This document shows positions 21,298 through 32,800 of a DNA stretch of 64,000 nucleotides, in pieces. Source of the stretch: Prostheceraeus crozeri. Lineage: Eukaryota > Platyhelminthes > Polycladida > Euryleptidae. Below the pieces are notes generated by a model. That model saw nothing but the letters and a program-made list of their open reading frames with translations. It was not told the DNA's origin and did not search any database. Positions within the stretch are counted from its first letter, which is position 1. Every line of letters starts with the position of its first letter. The stretch is taken from assembly GCA_907163375.1 (NCBI GenBank), contig CAJQUW010008760.1, positions 1 to 64,000 on the forward strand, given 5' to 3'. The position numbers were made by a program, and so were the translations under genes.

Positions 21298-21497
21298 CTG
21301 ATATGCTTCTGAGGTAAACGTGCTGTGATATTCAATCTCCCACTACAGTAGACACACCTCTCTTGAAGTTGACGAGAGGTATTTGCCGTCTCTAAAACCG
21401 TGCTCTGTCTGAACGACATACGGTTTCTTTTCAATAATGGAGGGGGCAAAAACCGCAAACAGCAAACCGCAAACTGTTCTCTGTCTGAACGGGCCTT

Positions 21498-21610
21498 TAC
21501 ACCCTAGCAGCCATGATCATCATTTTCAGATATAAATTGATTTTTACACACGATTTTTTTCAAGAGTATACGACCTGAAGATGATCGTCACTGGTCGTGA
21601 CTGAGGAACA
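21498..21610 (+). repeat. Dispersed repeat family X, copy 2, right half
   Basis: 'agccatgatcatcattttcag' followed by 'attgatttttacacacgatttttttc.agag' matches copy 1 (15923-15980) and copy 4 (24675-24740). It resumes the sequence cut at 17829. Between 21611 and 23540 I see no gene, element end or tandem repeat that I can support. Confidence 0.55.
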
Positions 21611-23539
21611 CAACAGAAGTCACTATTGCTTTGGAATCACCATGAAAAAGTCACAGGTCAGTTTATGAACTTCTTGCGATATGAAGTGAGCACAAGTGAC
21701 GACTTATCATTTCATTAAATCAAAATTCTTGTTAAGCAGTCCTACAGAATTGTTGTTGAATGATGTCGACATCAATTTATCTCAAAATGGACCTGGCACA
21801 CATGTATGTCACACACATGGGCATAATCACTAAATTGTCCAATTTGTGAGACACATTCCTTCCTGTCTATTGCAAGTGGTCATCAAAGAAAACACCGATC
21901 TGCGGGCTTCAACGCCGGCAGCGTCAATTAGGGAGAGCAGTACATCCACTGTTGCTCACTAAATCTGTGGTCGGCTGACGTCATCCCTCGAGTGAGCGGA
22001 TAGACGGTAGCGAGGATTGCTTTGTTGCCAAATCAAGTTAGGAAAGTCTGTATGCGCCGTTCGGGGGTAAGTTTCGTGTGTGCGTTTCACATACAGTGGA
22101 GACCTGGCTTCACTCCTTCGAGCAAGCAGATGGAAGTTCTTATCGTTGTTAGTTGATGACGTCAGCCTTCTGCTCGGTATGGAAGAAGAAGAGATAGTAA
22201 GAGAGAGACAGTCACTGTCTCGGACTGCAATGTAAAGAAGTGAAACGTGGAAAGAAAATGACACGCACGCACAAATGGTGCGACATGCAAGCTCTCAGGA
22301 AGTGATGATGTAATTGCAAATTAACTAAACTTGAGTTTGAAAGTCACACAGTTATCAGATCATGATAAGACTAATAAATTCTCAATGCCTGCAAAATTGC
22401 GATTTTCATGACACCAAACTCGACCAATATTCAGACAATTTCTTTTGAACGATAAATATTGAAACACCTGATGAATAATGAATCTCTGTACGTGAAAGGG
22501 ACTATTGTTGAAAAGTTCATAATCACTAATCGGTTGTGGATATCCAACCTATTGCTTCTCTTGTCCCTTTGTTGGTGTCGATAAGGTCTTCACCAAAATG
22601 TTTAACAAGAGTGAGAATGGAGTGGTTTGCAAATACTGAGTAGCATGTTTGAGTTTGTTGTCATATTGATGGGGACGAAATGATATTTTGTGTAAGTTTG
22701 ATCAGGCACATACATAGTTTTCTCGACGAATAGCATTCTGCTACTATCAGACTCAAAATTCATAGAAAACATATTGATCGAAATGCAAACGCCGATTTTA
22801 GGCCTGTATAGTTGATTAAAGGAGCGCGCTTCAAATTAAATCTGTTCGTGACAATGCCCGGTGGAGAAAGATAATCCTAACTCTGGCATACCATTATCAT
22901 GGATATTTTTAATAACTGCCGGAGTAACTGAAGGAAGAGTGACCTTCGTGAATACGTGTAAAACTGGTTGACTGATTAGCCTTCAGGCTATAAAATGCCT
23001 TCCGTGCGATCAGGTTTCAACGAATCTAATCCCTCGCCTATATATCTTGACGACGTTGAGCTCAAGATCATGTTGAGAACATCTGTAGTTGTGCACGAGC
23101 TCGTGGTGGGTTTAATGATCATCCCGATTACTCGATGTGTTTCGCTGCTCTTCGAACATTGCCTGTTTCGCAACTGCTTCGTCCGCTTTCAAAAACGACC
23201 AACTGCATCGAGGATGGAGATCAAATCCTTCTCGAGTTATCAATCTTGTGTCAAAATATCTCGTCAACGTCAATTCTGCAGTAAATTGGTGAAAGAATGC
23301 AAAAGAATACTCGAAAGATCTTTCTGACTTTGTTTCAGCTGACGAAGAAGTCAACACATTTATCGCGGCCCTGTATTGATGAATGCAAACACAGTCCAGA
23401 TTTGTGTTGTTAATTCAATTTCAATTACAAATAGGACTGCGTAATTGCAAATCTAGGCCTATAGACTACTACACAGTAAATAGTAATTGTCTTGTAATTA
23501 GTTACATTTTTTGAGTAGTTGGAACAATCTGATATATGC

Positions 23540-24060
23540 CTACTCGCAATAACGAATTCGAGATCTCGGTATTTGGAAATGTTGATCCGAGATCTCGAGA
23601 TTGAGAGGCCAGATCGAAAAATTCACTTTGTTGATTAAACGTTCTTTAACATTTACAAGGTTCCTTTGAGCTGCCTTTTAAATGACTGATCACTGCATGT
23701 TAGCTGTGTTGAACATGAACAATTACTCAAAGTCAATACATGTGTCAACTGAACGCTACATTTAGATAATTATTTCCTTCCTTGAGAAGGTCATGCTCAT
23801 CATTTTCAGACATTCATGAATTGATTTTCGTAAGTGATTTTTCGAGAATGTATAAATAGGCCTAATCAAAGCATGTTGATAACTAAATAATATTTGTATA
23901 TGCAAATGTGAGCCAAATTACGAATATCCAGCAGACAAATATTCCGGCACTGACATAGAGAATTTGATAGATAAAAAGAACAGATGGTCCGCCTTATGAA
24001 AGGTAGAGAATCATGGTCTCAAGAGCACCAACTTCTCATCATATCTGTAGGAATTCATAG
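23540..24060 (+). repeat. Dispersed repeat family X, copy 3
   Basis: Two CGAGATCTCG palindromes (23559-23568, 23588-23597) are followed by 'gagctgccttttaaatgac', 'caatacatgtgtcaactgaacg', 'ctcatcattttcagac' and 'gagccaaatt..agaaca gatgg'. The same order recurs in copy 4 directly to the right, so copies 3 and 4 form a tandem pair. Confidence 0.6.
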
Positions 24061-24119
24061 AGCTTTTGCATCGATACTGACTAAGCATGTTTTGCGTAGA
24101 AGACTGCACATGTAGGCTA

Positions 24120-25020
24120 TAGTGAATTCAATCCAATTTTAGACGTTCGAGATCTCGGGATTACAGCATTATCTCAATTAGATTCGAGATTAAGTTTTTT
24201 GATACACACATAACAAATGAAAAATCCTGTAACATTTGAATTGCTTGTTGGAGCACTTGGTCACCTGTCGACACCAAATGCAAACCCATACCCACTTTTT
24301 AGGTACCACATGAAAGGTAATTCAACAGTTAAAGGAATTTAACTATTTTTTTAGTATATAATTTAGTTATAATTTATTAGTTAATTAGTTATATATTTTA
24401 GTTATAATTCATTTTTAATTAAGCCACGTCTTATTTTCAAGATCATCTGAAAGAATGAAATGTTCCTGAAGATGCACAATGTTGGATGACTGTGCCTTTG
24501 AGCTGCCTTTTAGATGACCTTAACTGTTGATATCAGTCATCCATGAATAGCTGCGTTGATCATAGATATTGAACAATTTTTCCAAGTCAATAAATATGTC
24601 ACCTCGGCGTTGTGTTTAAATATTTCCATTGGAAGGCTTGTAATATGCTCTTCATATTATATATTCTACAAATCATTTGATCATCATTTTCTGACACTAA
24701 TTGATTTTTATAACTTGTGTGATTTTTTTTCGAGAACTTACATTATAGAAGATGGCGACTGAAATGCCACGCGTTTGCCACATCACATATTGCGAACTTT
24801 TCTCACCTCTTTTACTGACCATCCTTTATTAAAAGAAAGTTATCATGTACATGTAATTAACAGATGCTGTGATGAATAAATAACATTTGTATGCAGTGTG
24901 TGCGCCAAATATTCAGATAAATATTTCAACATTGACAGAGAGAAATTAACTTGACATGTAAAAAGAGCAGATGGTGCAGTGAAAGATGATGAATCATTGC
25001 CTCAGCAGTGCCGGCTTTAT
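24120..25020 (+). repeat. Dispersed repeat family X, copy 4
   Basis: One CGAGATCTCG palindrome (24148-24157) is followed by the fullest version of the family: the block matching 7850-8000, an AT-rich run at 24340-24420, and the blocks matching 15700-16130 and 23640-24040. No coding capacity is evident. Confidence 0.6.
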
Positions 25021-26414
25021 GCTGTGCAAGGCCCACCCCTCACCATAAAATTTTGACTACATTTTTCAATTACAACTGCTTCACGTGGGATTACTGAAGC
25101 TGGATACCAAGCTTAGCCTTATAATTGGCATCAGAATATGTTACTATGCTCCCGGTTGCTGACTCGGGTAATGCTAAGTTGCAAGGACAACTACAAATAG
25201 ATACTTCTATGCATAAATACATATAGGCCTAATTATGAACCTATTTGTAGAAGTCCTTCCTAGCTATTGGCTAATCATAACTCGCCATAATGAACCTCGT
25301 ACCATATTTCGAAACCGATTGCATCGGTGAAATCAAAGTAGGTGAAATCATGTCTTAATTTGATGATAATGTATACAATGCCATTTTGGAATTATTGGAA
25401 TTGCTGTAGCCTAGACCATACATACTATGATGCATCTATAAAAACGGAAAATTCACTCAAAAATAGGTTACAAATTGATAAAATATATTTCAATCATTTC
25501 ACAACTGAATTTTCTGAGCTTTCATTGTGGCAAAATCATTCATCCGGGTTTCTAGATCAAGTTCATTACATATTTCATATTCTATTGGCATGAGAGCGAG
25601 GTAGTTTTTAGTCTTTCTTCGAGCATTTGTTCGATTTATTCATGGCATTCAATAATTCAAACCACACGATCATCGAGAGAATGAATTCCCAAGAAGACAC
25701 TTCGTCAAAGAGTGAGCTTGCTTCACTAGTTGTACTGTTATGTGTTATCTTGCCTCTTTTATAGAATTTTTCTTTAATTATTTTAGAGTTTTTCGCATCT
25801 TTTTCAGTTCATACGTGAATGGCTTAACAAAATTCACATTTGCCTCCCATTGCGTACTACAACAGTTTTTCAGAGCGATAGATATGTTTTCAACCAAAGT
25901 ATCCCATCGGACTGGTGAAGAAGAAAGGACCTCATCACTTCTCTCATGGCTTCCTGATGACGATGTGATTATTCTTTCCTACGACGAGATAAATGATTTT
26001 GTTGAGAAACTGCAAAAATATTGGCTGACTTTACAACCTCAACATATTTAGCAACATGATCAACGAGTTAGGAAGGGTGGTAGCTTTCCCTATATGATCT
26101 CGTCATAGCGGTCGTACCTATTGTCTATCTTACTGTTGTGATGTACAGGTTTCATTGGCCAAGACTCTTACCCGAGTAAGTCAGCTCAACAACGTTTCAT
26201 TTAATTTATAGCTGTAATTTCAGGTCAGTTGTAGAAAATTTCAGTTTAATAGCGGCAATTTTAATGGATGATGGCTACAAATATTGCTGCTTTTTCACTG
26301 AAAATTTCTACTATTCTTTTTCGATTACCTTGATAATCATCTGCAGTTGCTAACTGGATTTGCCGTTATTGTTGTGATAAAAATCGTTGCTGGCCTATGA
26401 AACTATGGATCTGA
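25021..26414. other. Unassigned, with one weak open frame
   Basis: No element ends or repeats were recognised. A plus-strand frame ending at 26049-26051 contains a polar, codon-like stretch (about 25879-26048, around EEERTSSLLSWLPDDDVIIL) preceded by a pyrimidine-rich TTTTTCAG at 25868-25875. This could be a terminal exon, but I recognise no family and do not call it. Confidence 0.25.
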
Positions 26415-27512
26415 TCCGTACCACTTGTGAAAATCGCGTGTGCCACTCGAATCAACACACCGAATACACTTATTGGGAGTGTGCCAGCTTGTGCCACCCC
26501 TCAGACAGCCCCAACTCTGCGTAGAATCCGCACAAATGCGGATTTTCGTCCTCAGCCACGCCCACAGCCCATCCGTACCACTTGTGAAAATCGCGTGTGC
26601 CACTCGAATCAACACACCGAATACACTTATTGGGAGTGTGCCAGCTTGTGCCACCCCTCAGACAGCCCCAACTCTGCGTAGAATCCGCACAAATGCGGAT
26701 TTTCGTCCTCAGCCACGCCCACAGCCCATCCGTACCACTTGTGAAAATCGCGTGTGCCACTCGAATCAACACACCGAATACACTTATTGGGAGTGTGCCA
26801 GCTTGTGCCACCCCTCAGACAGCCCCAACTCTGCGTAGAATCCGCACAAATGCGGATTTTCGTCCTCAGCCACGCCCACAGCCCATCCGTACCACTTGTG
26901 AAAATCGCGTGTGCCACTCGAATCAACACACCGAATACACTTATTGGGAGTGTGCCAGCTTGTGCCACCCCTCAGACAGCCCCAACTCTGCGTAGAATCC
27001 GCACAAATGCGGATTTTCGTCCTCAGCCACGCCCACAGCCCATCCGTACCACTTGTGAAAATCGCGTGTGCCACTCGAATCAACACACCGAATACACTTA
27101 TTGGGAGTGTGCCAGCTTGTGCCACCCCTCAGACAGCCCCAACTCTGCGTAGAATCCGCACAAATGCGGATTTTCGTCCTCAGCCACGCCCACAGCCCAT
27201 CCGTACCACTTGTGAAAATCGCGTGTGCCACTCGAATCAACACACCGAATACACTTATTGGGAGTGTGCCAGCTTGTGCCACCCCTCAGACAGCCCAACT
27301 CTGCGTAGAATCCGCACAAATGCGGATTTTCGTCCTCAGCCACGCCCGCAGCCCATCCGTACCACTTGTGAAAATCGCGTGTGCCACTCGAATCAACACA
27401 CCGAATACACTTATTGGGAGTGTGCCAGCTTGTGCCACCCCTCAGACAGCCCCAACTCTGCGTAGAATCCGCGCAAATGCGGATTTTCCTCCGCAGCCAC
27501 GCCCACAGCCGA
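26415..27512. repeat. 157-bp satellite, seven units
   Basis: Units beginning TCCGTACCACTTGTG start at 26415, 26572, 26729, 26886, 27043, 27200 and 27356. The sixth is 156 bp because a C is missing in a CCCC run. The copies are almost identical until the last, which decays. Each carries the hairpin AATCCGCA-CAAA-TGCGGATT (26525-26544 in the first). Because 157 leaves remainder 1 on division by 3, frames cycle and long open frames appear on both strands (up to 184 codons). They repeat the same residues and are not genes. Confidence 0.95.
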
Positions 27513-28621
27513 CGTACATGTAGCTACGCGTGAATGGAGCAGGAATGGATTGAGGAAGGAATTCTAGTTGGCATATGCACGAAATGATCTCGAGAGGAAA
27601 AAAGTTGCTGCTGAATTCACGTGGCCCCTCTTACCTGCTAGAATTGGCACATGTATCTACATGTGGGTGTAGGCATGCATAACAATTGCATGTACATGTA
27701 ATTTGCGTAACTTTGTTCCGTGACCGTCACAGTTTTTAAGGACATATTTAGACCTCTTCAGTGTCTTCCCTCCATGAAGTCCTAGCGCTTATCTATCACT
27801 TACAATGCAACTCATTACTAAAATTCATGTTCAACTGCAATTGCGGCCTACTATAACCATGCCTCCTTCGTAGCATATTTCTACTGTCCTAATCTGTGGT
27901 CAAACATTACTAACAATGCCTGTGGGTAATATGAGCATGCTCTATCACCTATGCAAACTTACCTGACACATGCTAACTACCATCACTATGACATGCAGGC
28001 CTATATGCGCATGAAATATAGAAGTTATCATTATGAAACTTTAACTCTTTCTTAAGACACGAGCCAACACGAAACCCTAGGCAAACTTATACTCGTCTTG
28101 ATCCTCTATTCACCTGCAATCCAGATCCGAAGCCCTTATCCCTGGAAACTAGCCCGTTCGCCAAACCTTACCTTAACCCTAACACTAGCCAACTGCATAT
28201 TCAAACACAAATTTAACTGTTATTGGATTTCCACTTCCCATGCCTTGCCCATTCGCCTACTACCTTCCATACACTTAACAAATTATAACAGCAGGTCCTT
28301 AACTTCACATTTTATTCGTATAGAAATTCACAACACTGACAGGTTTCAAAAACAGACTAGTTTTCACATGAAAGATACAATTTTACCAAAGATCCAACTT
28401 TACCAAAACATATGTCAACAAAGTCGTGACACTGTCCCAGTCTACATACCACTATCATACACAGGAATATCACAATTCACCAAAAATGCCACATCATGCT
28501 GAAACTCGTTCTTCGCAACGAGTTACACTAATTTCCACTATATTGAAGATTTCAGGACGCTGAAGTGAAACAGAAGAGAGGTGCACTTCATTTTCCAGCT
28601 CATCAATCCACAATCTTCTGC
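27513..28621. other. Unassigned sequence
   Basis: I see no supported gene or element. Short TACATGTA-type palindromes recur (27515, 27651, 27690). A C-rich stretch at about 28165-28190 contains two CCCTAA-like units (ttaaccctaacac), too short to call interstitial telomere repeat. Confidence 0.4.
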
Positions 28622-28717
28622 TCATTGAACAGCTTTGAAATTTGATTCATTGCACTGACCAACACCAAGACACATCGTTAACGGTTTCTGAAAATCCTTT
28701 GGGTTAGCGTAGACGAC
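28622..28717 (-). CDS. Possible C-terminal exon, unknown protein
   Basis: On the minus strand a strong acceptor (pyrimidine tract and TTCTTCAACAG) ends at 28718. It is followed by 31 open codons and a TGA at 28622-28624. The translation begins VVYANPKDFQKPLTMCLGVG and reads like ordinary protein. I do not recognise the family and find no convincing upstream exon; a GGTAAGG donor-like site lies near 29000. It could be a fortuitous frame, so confidence is low. Confidence 0.3.
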   Translation of the reverse strand, partial: VVYANPKDFQKPLTMCLGVGQCNESNFKAVQ

Positions 28718-29559
28718 CTGTTGAAGAAAAAAGGAATAATATTTACAAGATGTTAACTGTTTACTTTCAACAGCAGAATTAGGGACTGACTGTCACAGTC
28801 AGATCCACAAATCACAATCGACATTGACTATGATATTCACGAGCAGAAGCAAGTAAACACGTCTAGCTAGATCACGTATTTTCTGCGAAATAAAATTGGG
28901 TCATTGTTGACTGTGTCTTACATAGAAAATGAAAATGATCACGTTCCTGATCCATTGGCGCATTCATGGGTTGTAAATAGTTTTGTCTCAGATTCCTGCT
29001 CCTTACCAGGCCACTGTGGCGCGGTTATTCCGACGCAAACATTCGTCTGAATAGTAATTTTATTGCTAATCCGTTATTCGCAAGAATTTATGCGTGCGAA
29101 AAACGATTTCCTTGGTTTCTCACCATCGGTATGCTGATATTTGATCAAGAATTCATACATTCTCATACGATGGTGAAAATCATCCCAGCAGCCATTTATA
29201 ATACACATCCAGATGCTTAAACAAATCAATCAAACTACCCTGGATGAATTATAGAGCAAGGTTTTGATGTCTCCTTAGTCAATGAATACATGCAATCATG
29301 GAAACGCGAAATAAATAAATAATATAATCAATTTATCATTCAATCCAATTAATCTTTTATATTTCAGAGATGAAGCAAAAAATGTTGCGCTCGAATCTCC
29401 AACAGCGTCAATCGTCATCATGCAGTGATCAAACTAGATAATAAAAGGAATAGCTTTCTAGACGTTTTATCTTTCGTTTTCAGCACGATGTAAATATATG
29501 GCACATTGTCATGCGTTGGCATTCTGAGTTCATTGTGGAGTTGCACTTTAACCATGCAC

Positions 29560-29822
29560 TTTAACGAGGATGTTATGAACCATGAAGGACATATTGCGGA
29601 CCAAAATACATTTGACTTGGAGTGGAACAGGATGAAGACAGCTTGGATACACAGTGCTGAAAAAGAGTGTGGTCGCAGCAAAGGCTGGGCAGGCATAAGA
29701 GACCTGATGGTGGAATTCGGAAGTGGAAAGCGCTGACAAAGAAAAGAAGTTGCGCTTCAAACAATGGCAGCAAAGCAAATGTGAGGCAACTAAAGCTCTC
29801 TATAAAAATGTAAAGAGATAAA
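29560..29822 (+). pseudogene. LINE ORF2 fragment (EN-RT linker), frameshifted
   Basis: The translation contains EWNRMKTAWIHSAEKECGRS. After a frameshift near 29700 it continues WWNSEVESADKEKKLRFKQW and then KALYKNVKR. This is the typical linker of CR1/RTE-type non-LTR retrotransposons between the endonuclease and RT domains. Neither flanking domain is present, so it is a dead, truncated fragment. The reading was done by eye. Confidence 0.6.
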
Positions 29823-32800
29823 ATATCACTATCAAATGAGACCGATGAACTGCACTAAAATGAAGTTGAAGATAGTTCATGCAAAAAACGTCAAATTGAC
29901 ATAGGGCCTATGCATCAAGCACTCAAATATGACATATGCATATCAAACATGCTCACTTATATCCAATCTTTAATTGTGCATGTAAGCTTATAGCAACGAT
30001 CACAATTGGCATAAAGCATCTGCACTTACATGTTATTATGCCATGCTTCTCCGGAATTTATTTTGTAATATATAAGTATGTATAAAGGTCATTATCATTG
30101 TATATCATGTCATTTGCCTGAAATTGAAGGCGTTTTACAATTAACTACTTAGCTACTGATGCTGTCATTCATTATTTTTGTGGCTGTGACAATTTGCAAT
30201 GCCTATCACGAGCAACGCAGTTCGTTCAGGGGAAGTGAAATTAATTTGAACATGTCAGCACAAACTATATTACAGATCAGGCCACATCGAGCCAAAATCC
30301 TCTGGGAACACAGCCCCATCGAAATAATGGGACTACATACATTTAAATTATATAAGCGAAAAATGGACCTAAACATACAAAAGAATTACAATTTTGAACA
30401 TGCATGTAGTCAGTCCTTTGATATCAAAATTGCCATACTTTTGCGAGAGAATTTTTTCAAATGATTGTCGTAAATTGCTAGCAGGCTAGACGACCAATGA
30501 TGTGACTTTGTATCGAAGTTGGCCTTTAGCATCATACTTTTAAAAAAAATTTCCTGAAAAAAATGCAAACATATTAATAAGACTCAGTCAGATTTTTATA
30601 TGTATAGCATCTGAATGAAATCAGATTGCTCTACTGGTACTGAAGCAATTAAACTGTAAGTAATAAGTTGCACATAAAATTCAACTTTCCAAAATTTGCG
30701 GAAGTGCTTTCGAATTGCTCCTCACCTTCATTTTTCGCCACTACCGTACCGCGCAACCGCGAAAAAATTTTAAATACTGATAGCACGAATCGTCAAACTC
30801 GATCACATGCGCATAGAATTCCTGTGATACAGCAAATAAGAGCTTCATCTGTAATATTTCAATTTTAAAAAATCATTCCCTTAATGGTTACTTATTTCCT
30901 GAAAAATTATCAGTGAATTTACATCATAGCCTCATGGCGCCTCGTTCAGAGCTTTGTCGGCCAGTGATAATCCAGACGACAGCAACAAGCGACTTGCACT
31001 GAATCCTTACTTGTCTTTCGCCATTGAACAATGACTAATTGCATTTCCAGTCGCCCAGTGATAGACTTAGTATAGGCTAACGGATTATTCACTTCGACCA
31101 CAATTGAGCTACAAGTTTGCTCTATGACTACAAAAGCATAAGAACCCGAGTCATTGAGCGGGTCACCGAATGGTACCTTTGAACCAGTTTCATCACTGAT
31201 ACACACCATCATGCTACAACTTTTTACTTTGTCACCGATTTCCCTAGACATTCCAAATGTAAAGAATGATTTTAGAAGTGTTTAACATAATCGCAGCTCC
31301 ATCGCTGAAATTCATCCCAGGAGATATTATTTCAAAAGAGAACCGAAGCCTCTTGCATTGACGAACTAGGCTTCAAGGATTGCTACAATCATCATGCTGA
31401 TTGTTCGAATCTCTGTCTTAGTAGCCATGTATCTGAGGGTTGTTTCGAGGCACAAGTCGAATTTCTCTGGTCGACCTGGCTTGCGAAGTTGTCGTGGAGA
31501 TGTTCTTAGAATGTAATGATCTAGTTGTCATGGTATGGTAGAAATCGATCACAATATCTGATGCATGCAAAAAGAGTCTGACATGTGGATTGGATTTCCT
31601 AAAATTTGATGGAATCATGACAATCTGAACACTCCAAAGGTATTCATGATAAGTGCAAGCGATATTTGCATTGGCATCCACTGCCAACTCATCTATATAT
31701 GTAGTTCTATATCATTCATGTGCAATCAAAAGTCCGAGATCAATGTGTCTGGCTGAAGATTAGGCGGGCTGAGCCTTCCTAGTCCCCTGTTCACGCGTGC
31801 CTGTACGATGCAAAGCAGGACCAAGAAAGGTGAAGCAAGACAAATAAACAAATCAAGACACACATTTATTTCATTGAGGGATTTTGAGTCAGAAATTTCT
31901 GAGCAGCTACACACGACAACAAAAATGTAAGATTGTTGCACCAGATAGCCGGTGTAATAGATGCGAGACCAAATATTTGCCGACTCAACCTGCAGTAGCC
32001 ATAGCCATTCCACCAACATCTGCTTATTCATTGTTCATTATTCATCTGCTGTATATACACAGTGCCCTACACATAGCACTCCCTTCTATTCTTTAGTTAT
32101 CTATATAGGGTTGTTCCTAACTAAGCCAAGCAATCATAAGCTCGGTGTCAAGTCATTTCGACCCCCTGACATTTCGACCCCATAAATTAAGTCATCTTGA
32201 CCCCATAAAATAGGGTTATCAAATCTACGCTTCTGTATAGTGTGTTGGCTACATATATAGATAAATTGATGTGCTCTATTCAATTTACTGCCTATTAGCT
32301 GGCTGTTACAAGCTCCATCTGTCTGTTACATCGATTTTAACATCTATCAAAGATTTCAAATTCCGCGTGTTGTGGGTTATTTTTCCTAATGGATATTTCG
32401 GCCTTAATTTGCATTCATTAGTTAAAATATGGCTCACAATGGTCTATTCTGCCTATCTGAAGTGGATTCACTCAGTGATAATCAAGCACTGACGACCAAT
32501 CCCTAATTCTTGGTCGAATTACAGCATATTCGCGTAGGAGGATCGAGGTTATTTTCCTTATTGAGAATCAGACCTCGGCTTTGCGCTCAATCGAAATATC
32601 GTGACTGATTTGCCCAGAATATGCCTGTTGCTTTCTTTGGAAAGAGATGAGAAACGCAGGAAAAGGAAAAGAACTCGAAAATCGCTCAGAACTGGGGTCG
32701 AAAGGAGTACATCGATGAGGTTATTGTCTACATAGGTTAATACGTGCAAAAATTGTACTCAACTTATGAATAAGCCATCCTGTAGCTATGTCATGCCTAT

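Larger units (their letters stand above)
17830..21497. mobile_element. 3.7-kb non-autonomous DNA transposon with TIRs
   Basis: The ends are inverted repeats: AAGGCCCGTTCAGACAGAG.. at 17830 and its complement ending at 21497, matching at 29 of the first 31 positions by eye. A further subterminal copy of the motif lies inside the right end near 21395-21430. The flanks at 17690-17829 and 21498-21610 join into one family X copy. I find no transposase. No clean target duplication is visible; TTA occurs next to both ends but out of register by two bases. The superfamily is unassigned. 18100-19886 holds no gene that I can support. Confidence 0.8.

Noticed and set aside
17824..21500. TTA target duplication for the 3.7-kb element
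   Set aside because: TTA is near both ends but the spacing to the inverted repeat differs by two bases, so I do not claim it or a PIF/Harbinger assignment.
22995..23380. Plus-strand 110-codon frame and neighbouring readings as a gene
   Set aside because: Several frames look partly protein-like but each meets stops, and I recognise no family or splice structure.
25740..26051. 103-codon plus frame as a complete gene
   Set aside because: The first half is Phe-rich AT composition. Only the last 55 codons look codon-like, and there is no known domain or supporting exon.
26440..27523. Overlapping frames of 81-184 codons on both strands
   Set aside because: They are explained by the 157-bp satellite period and repeat identical residue blocks in shifting phases.
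28160..28190. Interstitial telomere repeat (CCCTAA)
   Set aside because: Only about two imperfect units are present, which is expected by chance.
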